DNA of 64,000 nucleotides, taken from NCBI GenBank assembly GCA_002434305.1, contig DJJU01000007.1:62001-126000 (forward strand), given 5' to 3'. Of the stretch, positions 33,204-42,264 are shown one piece after another. Under the pieces are notes generated by a model. The model ran no database searches, had not been told where the DNA came from, and saw only the letters and a program-made list of their open reading frames with translations. Source of the DNA: Alicycliphilus sp. UBA6560. GTDB lineage: Bacteria; Pseudomonadota; Gammaproteobacteria; Burkholderiales; Burkholderiaceae_C. Numbering within the stretch: the first letter of the stretch is position 1; each line of letters begins with the position of its first letter. The position numbers were made by a program, and so were the translations under genes.

Positions 33204-34385
33204 TCAGGCAATAGCGCGCATGAAGGTTTCCATCTTCATCGCCGTCTCGCGGATCTCGCTGTCCGGGTCGGAGCCGGCCACCGTGCCCGCGCCCGCGTAG
33301 AGGCGCAGGCGGCGGTCGCCGTCATACCTGGCGCAGCGCAGCGTCAGCGCCCATTCGCCGTCGCCGCCCTCGCGCTGCCAGCCCACGAGCCCCGCGAAGT
33401 ATTCGCGGTCGAACGGCTCCAGCGCCTGGATGTGCGCGAACGCCTGCGCCGTCGGAAAGCCGCAGATCGCCGGCGTGGGGTGCAGCGCGCAGGCCAGTTC
33501 CAGCGCCGACATGGCGGGATCCTTGAGGCGGCCGGTGATGAAGGTCGACAGGTGCCAGAGCGCATCGGTGCCGATCACCGACGGCCCATCGGGCACGTCC
33601 AGATCGTCGCAGTGCGCGCGCAGGATGCGCATGATGTCGCTGACCACGTAGCTGTGCTCGCGCAGGTCCTTCTCGGAGACGGCCAGGCCCTCGCGGCGCG
33701 CCTGGTCTTCGGCCGGATCGGCCACGCGCGGGATGGAACCGGCCAGCGGGTTGATGAACACCCGGTCACCCTCGCGGCGCACCAGCAGCTCGGGGCTGGC
33801 GCCCAGCATGACGGCGGCGGGCTTGTCGGCGGCCGCATCGCATTCCCAGGCAGGCACGGCGAAGGTGTAGCCGTGCGCGTTGCGGCGCAGCAGATCGCGC
33901 AGCACGTCGGCACAGGCGATGGGCGCGTCCAGCTCCACGTCCATGGCGCGCGACAGCACGATCTTGCGCACATCGCCCTGCGCATACAGGTCCAGCGCCT
34001 GGCGCACCATGTCGCCATAGACCTCCGGTGCGGGCACAGGCTGGCGCTGCATTACCGCGGGCCGGCGGCCGGCCGGTGCGGGCGCGGCGCCGCGCGGCGG
34101 CACGGGCGCCGCCTGCAGGTCGCGCGCAATGGTAAAGCTGGCCTTGCACGCAGTGTCGAACGGCACCAGGCCGAAAAGCACGGGCTCGGCGATGCCCGCC
34201 TCGCGCGCCCGCCCGAACAGGCGGCGGATGCCCTCGGCGCTCACCGGCTCGTGGGCGCGCACGGCGCCCTCCAGGCCGTGCGAGCGCTGCTGCAGCGTGG
34301 GCGAGGCAAAAAACACCTCGCCGTGCGCGAGGCAGTCCACCAACCAGCCGTCGGCCGGCGTACCCTGGTCGTGCGGCGCCGTCAT
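33204..34385 (-). CDS. Isochorismate synthase-like chorismate-binding enzyme
   Basis: 393-residue enzyme of the EntC/DhbC/MenF/PchA class, converting chorismate to isochorismate. The C-terminal chorismate-binding domain is complete: KIVLSRAMDV, FINPLAGSIPR, HPTPAICGFPTAQA, LYAGAGTVAGSDPDSE. It carries the isochorismate-synthase features rather than those of anthranilate synthase. The ATG overlaps the ychF stop as ATGA (34382-34385), so it is coupled to ychF. No salicylate, catecholate or menaquinone genes are nearby, so the product's fate is unknown. Confidence 0.88.
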   Translation of the reverse strand: MTAPHDQGTPADGWLVDCLAHGEVFFASPTLQQRSHGLEGAVRAHEPVSAEGIRRLFGRAREAGIAEPVLFGLVPFDTACKASFTIARDLQAAPVPPRGAAPAPAGRRPAVMQRQPVPAPEVYGDMVRQALDLYAQGDVRKIVLSRAMDVELDAPIACADVLRDLLRRNAHGYTFAVPAWECDAAADKPAAVMLGASPELLVRREGDRVFINPLAGSIPRVADPAEDQARREGLAVSEKDLREHSYVVSDIMRILRAHCDDLDVPDGPSVIGTDALWHLSTFITGRLKDPAMSALELACALHPTPAICGFPTAQAFAHIQALEPFDREYFAGLVGWQREGGDGEWALTLRCARYDGDRRLRLYAGAGTVAGSDPDSEIRETAMKMETFMRAIA

Positions 34386-35476
34386 ACGTTGAACAGGAAG
34401 TTCATCACGTCGCCATCCTTGACGACGTATTCCTTGCCCTCGGCGCGCATCTTGCCGGCGTCCTTGGCGCCCTGCTCGCCCTTGAACTGCAGGTAGTCGT
34501 CGAAGGCGATGGTCTGGGCACGGATGAAGCCGCGCTCGAAGTCGCCGTGGATGACACCGGCGGCCTGCGGGGCGGTGTCGCCCTTGTGAATCGTCCAGGC
34601 GCGCACTTCCTTCACGCCGGCGGTGAAGTAGGTCTGCAGGCCCAGCAGGTCATAGCCGGCGCGGATCAGGCGGTTCAGGCCGGGCTCCTCCAGCCCCATC
34701 TCCTGCAGGAACATGGCGCGGTCATCGTCGTCCATCTCGGCCATTTCGGCTTCGATCTTGGCGCAGATGGCGACCACCGGCGCGCCTTGCGCGGCGGCGT
34801 ACTCTTTCAGCTTGTCCAGCAGCGGGTTGTTCTCGAAGCCATCCTCGGCCACGTTGCCGACGAACATCGCCGGCTTGGCGGTGATCAGGCAGAACTGCTT
34901 GAGCAGCGGCGCGTCCTCCTTGGACACCTCCACCGTGCGCGCCGGCTTGCCCTCGTTCAGCGCCGCCTGGATCGGCGTCAGCAGCGCGACCAGCTTGGCG
35001 GCTTCCTTGTCGTTGCCGCTCTTGGCGGCCTTCGCGTAGCGGTTCAGGGCCTTTTCCACCGTGGCCAGGTCGGCCAGGCACAGCTCGGTCTGGATGACCT
35101 CGATGTCGGCGATCGGGTCCACGCGGCCGGCCACGTGGATCACGTTCTCGTCCTCAAAGCAGCGCACCACGTTGACGATGGCGTCCGTCTCGCGGATGTG
35201 CGCCAGGAACTGGTTGCCCAGGCCCTCGCCCTGGCTGGCGCCGGCCACCAGGCCGGCGATGTCCACGAACTCGACAATGGCCGGCACGGTGCGCTCAGGG
35301 CTGACGATCTGGGCCAGCTGGTCCAGGCGCGGGTCGGGCACCTCGACCACGCCGGTGTTGGGCTCGATGGTGCAAAACGGGTAGTTCTCGGCGGCGATGC
35401 CGGCCTTGGTCAGGGCGTTGAACAGGGTGGACTTGCCGACGTTGGGCAGGCCCACGATGCCGCATTTCAGGCTCAT
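34382..35476 (-). CDS. ychF: Redox-regulated ribosome-binding ATPase YchF
   Basis: 364-residue Obg-family P-loop protein. G1 GLPNVGKSTLFNALT, switch region DIAGLVAGASQGEGLGN and a C-terminal TGS domain ending MNFLFNV are all visible. YchF prefers ATP through a non-standard G4 motif. The start ATG at 35476 gives the invariant N-terminus MSLKCGIVGLPN. Downstream, the isochorismate synthase gene overlaps its stop. Confidence 0.97.
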   Translation of the reverse strand: MSLKCGIVGLPNVGKSTLFNALTKAGIAAENYPFCTIEPNTGVVEVPDPRLDQLAQIVSPERTVPAIVEFVDIAGLVAGASQGEGLGNQFLAHIRETDAIVNVVRCFEDENVIHVAGRVDPIADIEVIQTELCLADLATVEKALNRYAKAAKSGNDKEAAKLVALLTPIQAALNEGKPARTVEVSKEDAPLLKQFCLITAKPAMFVGNVAEDGFENNPLLDKLKEYAAAQGAPVVAICAKIEAEMAEMDDDDRAMFLQEMGLEEPGLNRLIRAGYDLLGLQTYFTAGVKEVRAWTIHKGDTAPQAAGVIHGDFERGFIRAQTIAFDDYLQFKGEQGAKDAGKMRAEGKEYVVKDGDVMNFLFNV

Positions 35477-35600
35477 GGCGCTCAGGCTTTCTGGGTGTCT
35501 GGGGAAACCCGCGATTCTAGGACGCCGGCCCCAAAGCCCCTTCTTGAGCGCCCGCGGGCGCCCGCACGGGGCTCCCGGGGCGGCTCCTACAATCCGCCGC

Positions 35601-36731
35601 ATGGCGCAGACATTCGACATATGCATCCGCGGCGCGGGCGTGGTGGGCCGCACGCTGGCCCTTCTCTTGGCGCGCGAGCGGCTGCGCGTGGCGCTGGTGG
35701 CGCCGCCGGCCCCCGCCGACGCCGCGCCCGACGTGCGCGCCTATGCGCTGAACGGCGCCTCACAGGCGCTGCTGCAGTCGCTGCGCGCCTGGCCTGACGC
35801 CGAACACGCCACGCCCGTGCTGCGCATGCAGGTGGCGGCCGACCAGGACGGCGCCGTGCATTTCGACGCCGCGGATCAGGGCCGCGAGGCGCTGGCCTGG
35901 ATCGTCGACGTGCCGGCCCTGGAGGCGCGGCTGGTGGAAGCCGTGCGCTTTCAGCCCCAGGTCGAGGTGGTCCCGGCGCCCGTGGCCGCGCCGCTGACGG
36001 TGGTCTGCGAAGGCCGTGCCAGCCGCACGCGCGAGCAGTTCGGCGTGGATTTCGACGTCACCCCCTACGGCCAGACCGCCGTGGCCACGCGGCTGCAGTG
36101 CGAGCTGCCCCACGGCCAGGTGGCGCGCCAGTGGTTCGGCGCGGACGGCAGCATCCTGGCCTTCCTGCCCCTGGGCGGGCCGCAGGGGAACTTGGTGGCC
36201 GTGGTCTGGTCTGTCTCCCATGACCAGGCGGCTCAGGCTCTTGCCCTCGATGACGACAGCTTCACCCAGCAGCTGGCCCAGGCCAGCCACGGCGCGCTGG
36301 GCGCACTGCACGTGAGCGGGCCGCGCGCCAGCTGGCCGCTGCAGCAGGCGCAGGCGCGTCGCTGGTGCGGCCACCTGCCCGGCCAGCCGCAGCAGGCCTG
36401 GGCGCTGGCCGGCGATGCGGCGCACAACGTGCACCCGCTGGCCGGCCAGGGCCTGAACCTGGGCCTGGCCGATGCACAAGCGCTGGCGCGCGTGCTGCAT
36501 CGGCGCGAGAGCTGGCGTCAGCTGTCCGACCTGCGCCTGCTGCGCCGCTACGAGCGCGAGCGCAAGGCGGCGCTGCTGCCGGCCAGCCTGGTCATGGACG
36601 GGCTGCAGCAGCTGTTTTCCCGCCGCGAGGCGGGCCTGGCGGCGCTGCGCAACTGGGGCATGAACGGCTTCGAGCGCAGCGGCCCGCTGAAGGCCTGGGT
36701 GGCCCGCCAGGCCATGGGCTCGGGCGCCTGA
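35601..36731 (+). CDS. FAD-dependent UbiH/UbiF-family hydroxylase
   Basis: 376-residue flavoprotein monooxygenase of the ubiquinone ring-hydroxylase type. It has an N-terminal Rossmann motif IRGAGVVGRTLAL (usually GxGxxG), a middle DG-like segment that is weakened, and a C-terminal GDAAHNVHPLAGQGLNLGLAD FAD motif. Likely acts in aerobic ubiquinone synthesis; which ring position cannot be told. The ATG at 35601 begins the fold. The next gene on the strand is dsbC, 86 bp later. Confidence 0.88.
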   Translation: MAQTFDICIRGAGVVGRTLALLLARERLRVALVAPPAPADAAPDVRAYALNGASQALLQSLRAWPDAEHATPVLRMQVAADQDGAVHFDAADQGREALAWIVDVPALEARLVEAVRFQPQVEVVPAPVAAPLTVVCEGRASRTREQFGVDFDVTPYGQTAVATRLQCELPHGQVARQWFGADGSILAFLPLGGPQGNLVAVVWSVSHDQAAQALALDDDSFTQQLAQASHGALGALHVSGPRASWPLQQAQARRWCGHLPGQPQQAWALAGDAAHNVHPLAGQGLNLGLADAQALARVLHRRESWRQLSDLRLLRRYERERKAALLPASLVMDGLQQLFSRREAGLAALRNWGMNGFERSGPLKAWVARQAMGSGA

Positions 36732-36817
36732 CTTACCCCTATCTTCTTTACCCGCCACCGATACCCGCGCCGGCCGCCGCGCCCGCGGCCCCTGACCACC
36801 ACACGATGATCACCACC

Positions 36818-37537
36818 ATGAAACCCCTTCACGCCCTGCTCGCCGCGGCGGCCCTTCTTCTCTTCGGCGCGCAGGCCAGCGCGCAGGACGCGGCCATCCG
36901 CAAGGCGCTGGGCGAGCGCATTCCGCAGCTGTCGCAGATCGACGAGGTGCGGCAAACGCCCATGAAGGGGCTGTACGAGGTGCGCATCGGCACCGACCTG
37001 TTCTACACCGACGCCGCGGGCAACTACCTGATCCAGGGCGAGCTGATCGACACCCGCGCGCGGCGCAACCTGACCGAGGACCGCATCAACAAGCTGACGG
37101 CGGTGGACTTCAAGTCGCTGCCGCTGCAGGACGCGGTGACCATCGTGCACGGCAAGGGCGAGCGCAAGCTGGCGGTCTTCGAGGACCCCAACTGCGGCTA
37201 CTGCAAACGCTTCGAGAAGGACATGCAGAACGTCGACAACGTGACGGTGTACCTGTTCCTGTACCCCATCCTGAGCCCGGACTCGGCCGAGAAGTCGCGC
37301 AACATCTGGTGCGCCAAGGATCCGGCCGCCACCTGGGACGACTGGATGCTGCGCGACAAGATGCCCGCGGCCAGCAGCTGCGACACCGCCGCGCTGCAGC
37401 GCAACCTGGCCTTCGGGCGCAAACACAAGATCACCGGCACGCCCACGCTGATCTTCACCGACGGCTCGCGCGTGCCCGGCGCCATCGGCGCGTCCGATCT
37501 GGAAAAGCGCCTGGCCGAGGTGGCCGCGGGCAAGTGA
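36818..37537 (+). CDS. dsbC: Thiol:disulfide interchange protein DsbC
   Basis: 239-residue periplasmic disulfide isomerase. Signal peptide ends near GAQASAQ. An N-terminal dimerisation domain (LSQIDEVRQTPMKGLYEVRIG) is followed by a thioredoxin domain with active site CGYC in DPNCGYCKRF and the cis-Pro loop TGTPTLIF. Two further Cys (IWCAKD and SSCDT) form the structural disulfide known from DsbC. The ATG at 36818 gives a standard signal peptide; ATG 36806 adds four residues. Confidence 0.95.
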   Translation: MKPLHALLAAAALLLFGAQASAQDAAIRKALGERIPQLSQIDEVRQTPMKGLYEVRIGTDLFYTDAAGNYLIQGELIDTRARRNLTEDRINKLTAVDFKSLPLQDAVTIVHGKGERKLAVFEDPNCGYCKRFEKDMQNVDNVTVYLFLYPILSPDSAEKSRNIWCAKDPAATWDDWMLRDKMPAASSCDTAALQRNLAFGRKHKITGTPTLIFTDGSRVPGAIGASDLEKRLAEVAAGK

Positions 37538-37558
37538 CGGCCGCACCGCGTTTGCTCC

Positions 37559-37603
37559 TGTTTTAAGAGCTTCCAGCGCTTGTTTCAGGCGGCTTTGCGA
37601 TAG
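37559..37603 (+). repeat. Dispersed intergenic dyad repeat, copy G
   Basis: Contains TTTTAAGAGCTTCCAGCGCTTG; the right arm is heavily decayed. It lies between dsbC and the M61 peptidase gene. Confidence 0.5.
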
Positions 37604-37617
37604 AAAACCATCGCAAA

Positions 37618-37653
37618 TACCCGTCTAGCAAGCGGCAGTAGCTCATCTTTTGA
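37618..37653 (-). repeat. Dispersed intergenic dyad repeat, partial copy H
   Basis: On the minus strand it reads GGGCTATCAAAAGATGAGCTACTGCCGCTTGC, a weak left-arm match. It is head-to-head with copy G and touches the start of the next gene. Confidence 0.35.
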
Positions 37654-37660
37654 TAGCCCA

Positions 37661-39442
37661 ATGACCACCCTGCGCCCCACCTCGGCCGCCGTTCACTACC
37701 GCATCGATCCCTCCCTGGTGCACCAGCACCTGTACCGGGTGACGCTCACCGTGCATGCGCCGGCGGCGCGACAGCGGCTGTCGCTGCCGGTGTGGATCCC
37801 GGGCAGCTACCTCGTGCGCGAGTTCTCCAAGAACCTGCAGTCGCTCAGCGCCAGCCAGGACGGTCGCCCGGTGGCGCTGACGCAGCTGGACAAGTGCAGC
37901 TGGCGCGCCGAATGCGCCGCCGGCCGCCCGCTGGTGCTGAGCTACGAAGTCGCCGCCTACGACACCTCGGTGCGCACGGCCTGGCTGGACGCGTCGCGAG
38001 GCTTTTTCAACGGCACCAGCGTCTGCCTGCGCGTGCACGGGCTGGAGGACGCGGCCCACGACATCGAGATCGAGCGCCCGCAGGCGCTGGCCGGCTGGTC
38101 GCTGGCCACGGGCCTGCCGCCGCACAAGGTGGCGCGCTCGGGTTTCGGCACCTACCGCGCGCGCGACTACGACGAGCTGGTCGACTGCCCGGTGGAGATG
38201 GGCCCGTTCTGGAGCATCCGCTTCACCGCCTGCGGCGTGCCGCACCGCCTGGTGGTGGCCGGCGCCGCCGCCAGCTTCGACAGCGACCGCCTGGTGCGCG
38301 ACGTGCGCCGCATCTGCCAGGAAACCATCCGCCTGTGGCACGGCGAGGGTCGCCCGCCGTTCGACAGCTACATCTTCCTGCTCAACGTGGTGGCCGACGG
38401 CTACGGCGGGCTGGAGCACCGCAACTCCACCGCCCTCATCTGCGGCCGGCGCGACCTGCCGCGCCTGGGCCAGAACGACAAGGAGCTGCAGGCCGGCGAG
38501 GGTTACCAGACGCTGCTGGGCCTGATCAGCCACGAGTACTTCCACACCTGGAACGTCAAGCGCCTGCGCCCCGCGCAGTTCGCCCGCTACGACTACGCGC
38601 AGGAAAATTACACGCAGCTGCTGTGGTTCTTCGAGGGCTTCACCAGCTACTACGACGACCTGCTGCTGCGCCGCGCCGGCCTGATCGACCACGCCAGCTA
38701 CCTGCGCGTGCTCGCCAAGACCATCAACCAGGTGCTGCAGACCCCCGGGCGCCACGTGCAGAGCGTGGCCCAGGCCAGCTACGACGCCTGGGTCAAGTAC
38801 TACCGCCAGGACGAGAACACGCCCAACGCCACCGTCAGCTACTACACCAAGGGCGCGCTGGTCGGCCTGTGTCTGGACCTGGCGCTGCGCCAAGGCGGCC
38901 GCGCCACGCTGGACGATGTCATGCGCGCCCTGTGGCAGCGTTGCCAGGCCGGTCCCATGGACGAAGCCGACCTGCTAGCCGTGCTGCGGCAGCTCACGGG
39001 CCGCGACTGGTCGCCGCAGATCGCCGCCTGGGTGCACGGCACGGGGGAGCTGCCGCTGGCCGAACTGCTGGCCGCCCACGGCATCACCCTCATCCACCAA
39101 GCCGCGCCTCTGGCCCAGCGCCTGGGCCTGCGCGCCGGCGAGGGCCCGGCGGGCGTGCAGGTCAAGACCGTGCTGCGCGGCGGCGCCGCCGAGGCGGCGG
39201 GCTTCATGGCCGGTGACGAATGGCTGGGTGTGGAGTTGCCCGGGGAGGCCTGGCGCCTGCAGCAGTTGGACGATGTGCTGCTGTACGCCGGCACGCACAC
39301 CCAGTTCACCGCCCTGCTGGCGCGCGACCGGCGCCTGCTGCGCCTGCCACTGTCCCTGCCGCCAGCCGATGCCGCCACGGACACCGTGCGCCTGGACGTG
39401 GCCGACGCCCAGGCCGCCGGGCGCTGGCTGGGGCCAGCCTGA
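37661..39442 (+). CDS. M61-family (glycyl) aminopeptidase with PDZ domain
   Basis: 593-residue metallopeptidase. An N-terminal beta-rich domain (VHYRIDPSLVHQHLYRVTLTV) is followed by the zinc site HEYFHTWNVKR near residue 288 with the downstream Glu in FFEGFTSYYDDL. A C-terminal PDZ-like domain spans about 490-590. The family includes glycyl aminopeptidase of Sphingomonas. No signal peptide is apparent, so it is probably cytoplasmic. Initiates at ATG 37661. Confidence 0.93.
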   Translation: MTTLRPTSAAVHYRIDPSLVHQHLYRVTLTVHAPAARQRLSLPVWIPGSYLVREFSKNLQSLSASQDGRPVALTQLDKCSWRAECAAGRPLVLSYEVAAYDTSVRTAWLDASRGFFNGTSVCLRVHGLEDAAHDIEIERPQALAGWSLATGLPPHKVARSGFGTYRARDYDELVDCPVEMGPFWSIRFTACGVPHRLVVAGAAASFDSDRLVRDVRRICQETIRLWHGEGRPPFDSYIFLLNVVADGYGGLEHRNSTALICGRRDLPRLGQNDKELQAGEGYQTLLGLISHEYFHTWNVKRLRPAQFARYDYAQENYTQLLWFFEGFTSYYDDLLLRRAGLIDHASYLRVLAKTINQVLQTPGRHVQSVAQASYDAWVKYYRQDENTPNATVSYYTKGALVGLCLDLALRQGGRATLDDVMRALWQRCQAGPMDEADLLAVLRQLTGRDWSPQIAAWVHGTGELPLAELLAAHGITLIHQAAPLAQRLGLRAGEGPAGVQVKTVLRGGAAEAAGFMAGDEWLGVELPGEAWRLQQLDDVLLYAGTHTQFTALLARDRRLLRLPLSLPPADAATDTVRLDVADAQAAGRWLGPA

Positions 39443-39520
39443 GTTCGCCCCGAGGGCCGCTATAGTCGTTCGCCTGCCCTTTTTTTCTTTCAGTCAACCA
39501 CTACATAACGGAGATACCCC

Positions 39521-40300
39521 GTGGCCTACGAATGCATCGAGGTCCGCACCGAGGCGGACAAGGTCGGCGTCATCACGCTGAACCGGCCCAAGCAACTCAA
39601 CGCCCTGAACGACCAGCTGATGGACGAACTGGGCGAGGCCCTGAAGGCCTTCGACGCGGACGAGAAGATCGGCTGCATCGTGCTGACGGGCAGCGAAAAG
39701 GCCTTTGCCGCCGGCGCGGACATCGGCGCCATGGCCAAGTACAGCTTCGCGGATGCCTACAAGGGCGACTACATCACCCGCAACTGGGAGCAGATCCGCC
39801 AGATCAGAAAACCCGTGATCGCCGCCGTGAGGGGCTACGCCCTGGGCGGCGGCTGCGAGCTGGCCATGATGTGCGACTTCATCATCGCCGCCGACAATGC
39901 CAAGTTCGGCCAGCCCGAAATCAAGCTGGGTGTGATCCCCGGCGCCGGGGGCACGCAGCGCCTGCCGCGCGCGGTGGGCAAGTCCAAGGCCATGGACATG
40001 GCCCTCACCGCCCGCATGATGGACGCCACCGAGGCCGAACGCGCCGGCTTGGTCAGCCGCGTGGTGCCGCTGGACAAACTGATGGAGGAAGCCTTGGGCG
40101 CGGCCCTCGTCATCTGCGGTTTCTCCCAGGTCGCCGTGATGGCCGCCAAGGAGACCGTCAACCGCGCCTTCGAGGGCACCTTGAGCGACGGCCTGATGTA
40201 TGAGCGCCGCCTGTTCCACGCCCTGTTTGCCACCGCCGACCAAAAGGAAGGCATGGACGCCTTCGTGAACAAGCGCGCCGCGAACTTCACGCACCAGTGA
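39521..40300 (+). CDS. Enoyl-CoA hydratase
   Basis: 259-residue crotonase-fold enzyme hydrating trans-2-enoyl-CoA in beta-oxidation. The oxyanion-hole segment FAAGADIGAM is present. YALGGGCELAMMCDFIIAAD and FGQPEIKLGVIPGAGGTQRLPR carry both catalytic Glu residues. The start is a GTG at 39521 with GGAG upstream (39511-39514). The gene stops at the promoter of the tRNA gene, with no terminator between, so read-through into the tRNA is possible. Confidence 0.95.
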   Translation: MAYECIEVRTEADKVGVITLNRPKQLNALNDQLMDELGEALKAFDADEKIGCIVLTGSEKAFAAGADIGAMAKYSFADAYKGDYITRNWEQIRQIRKPVIAAVRGYALGGGCELAMMCDFIIAADNAKFGQPEIKLGVIPGAGGTQRLPRAVGKSKAMDMALTARMMDATEAERAGLVSRVVPLDKLMEEALGAALVICGFSQVAVMAAKETVNRAFEGTLSDGLMYERRLFHALFATADQKEGMDAFVNKRAANFTHQ

Positions 40301-40330
40301 TTGCCTGGCCGCAAATTTCTGTTCTATAAT
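40301..40330 (+). promoter_or_regulatory. Sigma-70 promoter of the tRNA-Met gene
   Basis: -35 TTGCCT (40301-40306) and a perfect -10 TATAAT (40325-40330), 18 bp apart. The -10 ends 10 bases before the first tRNA nucleotide. The -35 begins immediately after the stop codon of the preceding gene. Confidence 0.8.
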
Positions 40331-40340
40331 TTGCGGCTTC

Positions 40341-40417
40341 GGTGGTATAGCTCAGTTGGTTAGAGCGCAGCATTCATAATGCTGATGTCCCAGGTTCAAG
40401 TCCCGGTACCACCACCA
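40341..40417 (+). tRNA. tRNA-Met (CAT)
   Basis: 77-nt tRNA with encoded CCA end. Acceptor stem GGTGGTA pairs with TACCACC, the D-arm is AGCTCAGTTGGTTAGAGC, the anticodon loop carries CAT, and the T-arm is CAGGTTCAAGTCCCGG. The sequence resembles elongator tRNA-Met; a lysidine-modified tRNA-Ile also reads CAT, but identity elements here fit Met better. Confidence 0.95.
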
Positions 40418-40440
40418 AACACCCGCGAAAGCACCAGCAA

Positions 40441-40473
40441 AAAGGCCCGGACCAACCAGTCCGGGCCTTTTTT
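40441..40473. terminator. Bidirectional terminator between tRNA-Met and chemoreceptor
   Basis: 12-bp perfect stem AAAGGCCCGGAC / GTCCGGGCCTTT with a 6-base loop, flanked by A-rich and T-rich tracts. It ends tRNA transcription and also serves the convergent chemoreceptor gene. Confidence 0.9.
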
Positions 40474-40487
40474 GTTGCCTGAAGTCT

Positions 40488-42077
40488 TCAGGCCGCGTGC
40501 GTCAGGGCCGGCACGGCCGCGTGGCCACCCAGGTCAAACACGCTCACCGCCTGCACCAGCGTGTGCGCCTGCTGGTTCAGGCTGGCGGCGGCAGAGGCCA
40601 TTTCTTCCACCAGCGCGGCGTTCTGCTGCGTGGCCTGGTCCATCTGCGTGACGGCCTCGCCCACTTGCGACACGCCAGCGCTTTGCTCGCTGCTGGCAGC
40701 GCTGATCTCGCCCACGATGTCGGCCACGCGGCGGATGCTACCCACCACCTCCTGCATGGTCGCGCCGGCACGGTCCACCAGGGCGCTGCCCTGCTCCACC
40801 CGACCCACGCTGTCGGTGATGAGCTGCTTGATCTCCTTGGCAGCCTCCGCGCTGCGCTGCGCCAGGCTGCGCACCTCGCCGGCCACCACGGCGAAGCCCC
40901 GGCCCTGCTCGCCAGCGCGGGCCGCCTCCACCGCCGCGTTGAGCGCCAGGATGTTGGTCTGAAAGGCAATGCCGTCGATGACCTGGATGATGTCGGCGAT
41001 CTTGCGGCTCGATTCATTGATGCCGCGCATGGTGTCCACCACCTGGCCGACCACCTCGCCGCCCTGGGTGGCGACGGTGCTGGCGTTCACGGCCAGCTGG
41101 TTGGCCTGGCGCGCGTTGTCGGCGTTCTGGCGCACGGTGGCGCCCAGCTCTTCCATCGACGCTGCCGTCTGCTGCAGCGCACTGGCCTGGCTTTCCGTGC
41201 GGCCGGACAGGTCCTGGTTGCCCTGGGCAATCTGCGTGCTGGCCGAGGCCACCGATTCCGAGCCCTGGCGTACGCGGGTGACCACCTGGGCCAGGCTATC
41301 GCGCATGGCGCGCATGGCGGCCAGCAGACTGGCGTCGTCCCCAGTGCGCAGGTTCACTTCCACGGCCAGATTGCCCTGGGCAATCTCGCGCGCCACACGC
41401 GTGGCGTAGTCGGGCTCGCCACCCAGCTGGCGCATGAGGGAGCGCGTCAGCAGCCACGCCATCACGGCGCCTGCGGCGGCGGCCAGCACGGCCACCAGTC
41501 CCATCAGCCACATGGCGGAGCTGGCCCGGCCCTGCACCTCCTGCGCCGTCTCCAGCATGGCTGCCTGCTGCAGCTCGATCAGTTGGCGCAGCGCGCCGAA
41601 ATAGGCGGCTTGCAGGGGTCGGTTCTCGCGCAGCAGGGCGTCCGAGGCCATGGTGCCTTGCCCGGCCAGCGCCAGGCCGGCGGCCTTGTCGATGGTGGCG
41701 TTGTAGCCCGTGCGCACCTTTTCCAGCTGCTCGAAGATCTTGCGGCCCTCGTCCGTCTCCAGGCTGTCGCCTATCTGCTTCAGCAGTGTCTGGTTGGCCT
41801 CGCGGGCTTGGTCGATGCGGCGGTTCTCGGCCTCGCGGGCCTCGTCGTCATCCATCATGGCCAGATTGCGCACGGCGCGGGCCACGATGTTCAGGTTGTC
41901 CAGCACGTTGTTGAGCCGCTCTATCTTGACCATGCGGTCCTGTACCAGCAGCGTGGTGCTGGCCTGAACGCTCTGCAGCTGGACGCTGCCGAAGACGGCC
42001 ACGGCCAGACCGGCCAGAATGACCAGCGCAAACCCGAGTCCCAGGCGAGCGCCGACAGTGATGCGGGAGAAGTTCAT
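40488..42077 (-). CDS. Methyl-accepting chemotaxis protein
   Basis: 529-residue transmembrane chemoreceptor. The first helix (LGLGFALVILAGLAVAVFGSV) is followed by a four-helix periplasmic domain of about 150 residues with IVARAVRNLAMMDD, typical of the 4HB_MCP family. The second helix is near 190-212, followed by HAMP, then the signalling domain with tip FQTNILALNAAVEAARAGEQGRGFA. No C-terminal CheR pentapeptide is seen. Start ATG 42077 with AGAGGA upstream; a GGCCCGG/CCGGGCC hairpin (42094-42119) lies in the leader. No chemotaxis genes are nearby. Confidence 0.95.
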   Translation of the reverse strand: MNFSRITVGARLGLGFALVILAGLAVAVFGSVQLQSVQASTTLLVQDRMVKIERLNNVLDNLNIVARAVRNLAMMDDDEAREAENRRIDQAREANQTLLKQIGDSLETDEGRKIFEQLEKVRTGYNATIDKAAGLALAGQGTMASDALLRENRPLQAAYFGALRQLIELQQAAMLETAQEVQGRASSAMWLMGLVAVLAAAAGAVMAWLLTRSLMRQLGGEPDYATRVAREIAQGNLAVEVNLRTGDDASLLAAMRAMRDSLAQVVTRVRQGSESVASASTQIAQGNQDLSGRTESQASALQQTAASMEELGATVRQNADNARQANQLAVNASTVATQGGEVVGQVVDTMRGINESSRKIADIIQVIDGIAFQTNILALNAAVEAARAGEQGRGFAVVAGEVRSLAQRSAEAAKEIKQLITDSVGRVEQGSALVDRAGATMQEVVGSIRRVADIVGEISAASSEQSAGVSQVGEAVTQMDQATQQNAALVEEMASAAASLNQQAHTLVQAVSVFDLGGHAAVPALTHAA

Positions 42078-42264
42078 CCAATCCTCTACTGACGGCCCGG
42101 TCGGGAACGCCGCCGGGCCTCATGGTGCAAAACCCGAAATTCTGTAGCAATTAGCAACACATAGCCAATACGGGGGCATTTCGCCGTCCGGGCGTCCCGA
42201 CGGTCTTTGTGCCTTGGGCACAATCGCTGCCTTTCCCCATTTCCACAGCCTCTGGATAGACACC

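Noticed and set aside
40341..40417. tRNA-Ile2 (CAT, lysidine)
   Set aside because: Stem and loop identity fit elongator tRNA-Met better; it cannot be fully excluded without a covariance model.
42078..42264. Flagellar sigma-28 promoter for the chemoreceptor
   Set aside because: No TAAAGTTT/GCCGATAA pair on the minus strand.
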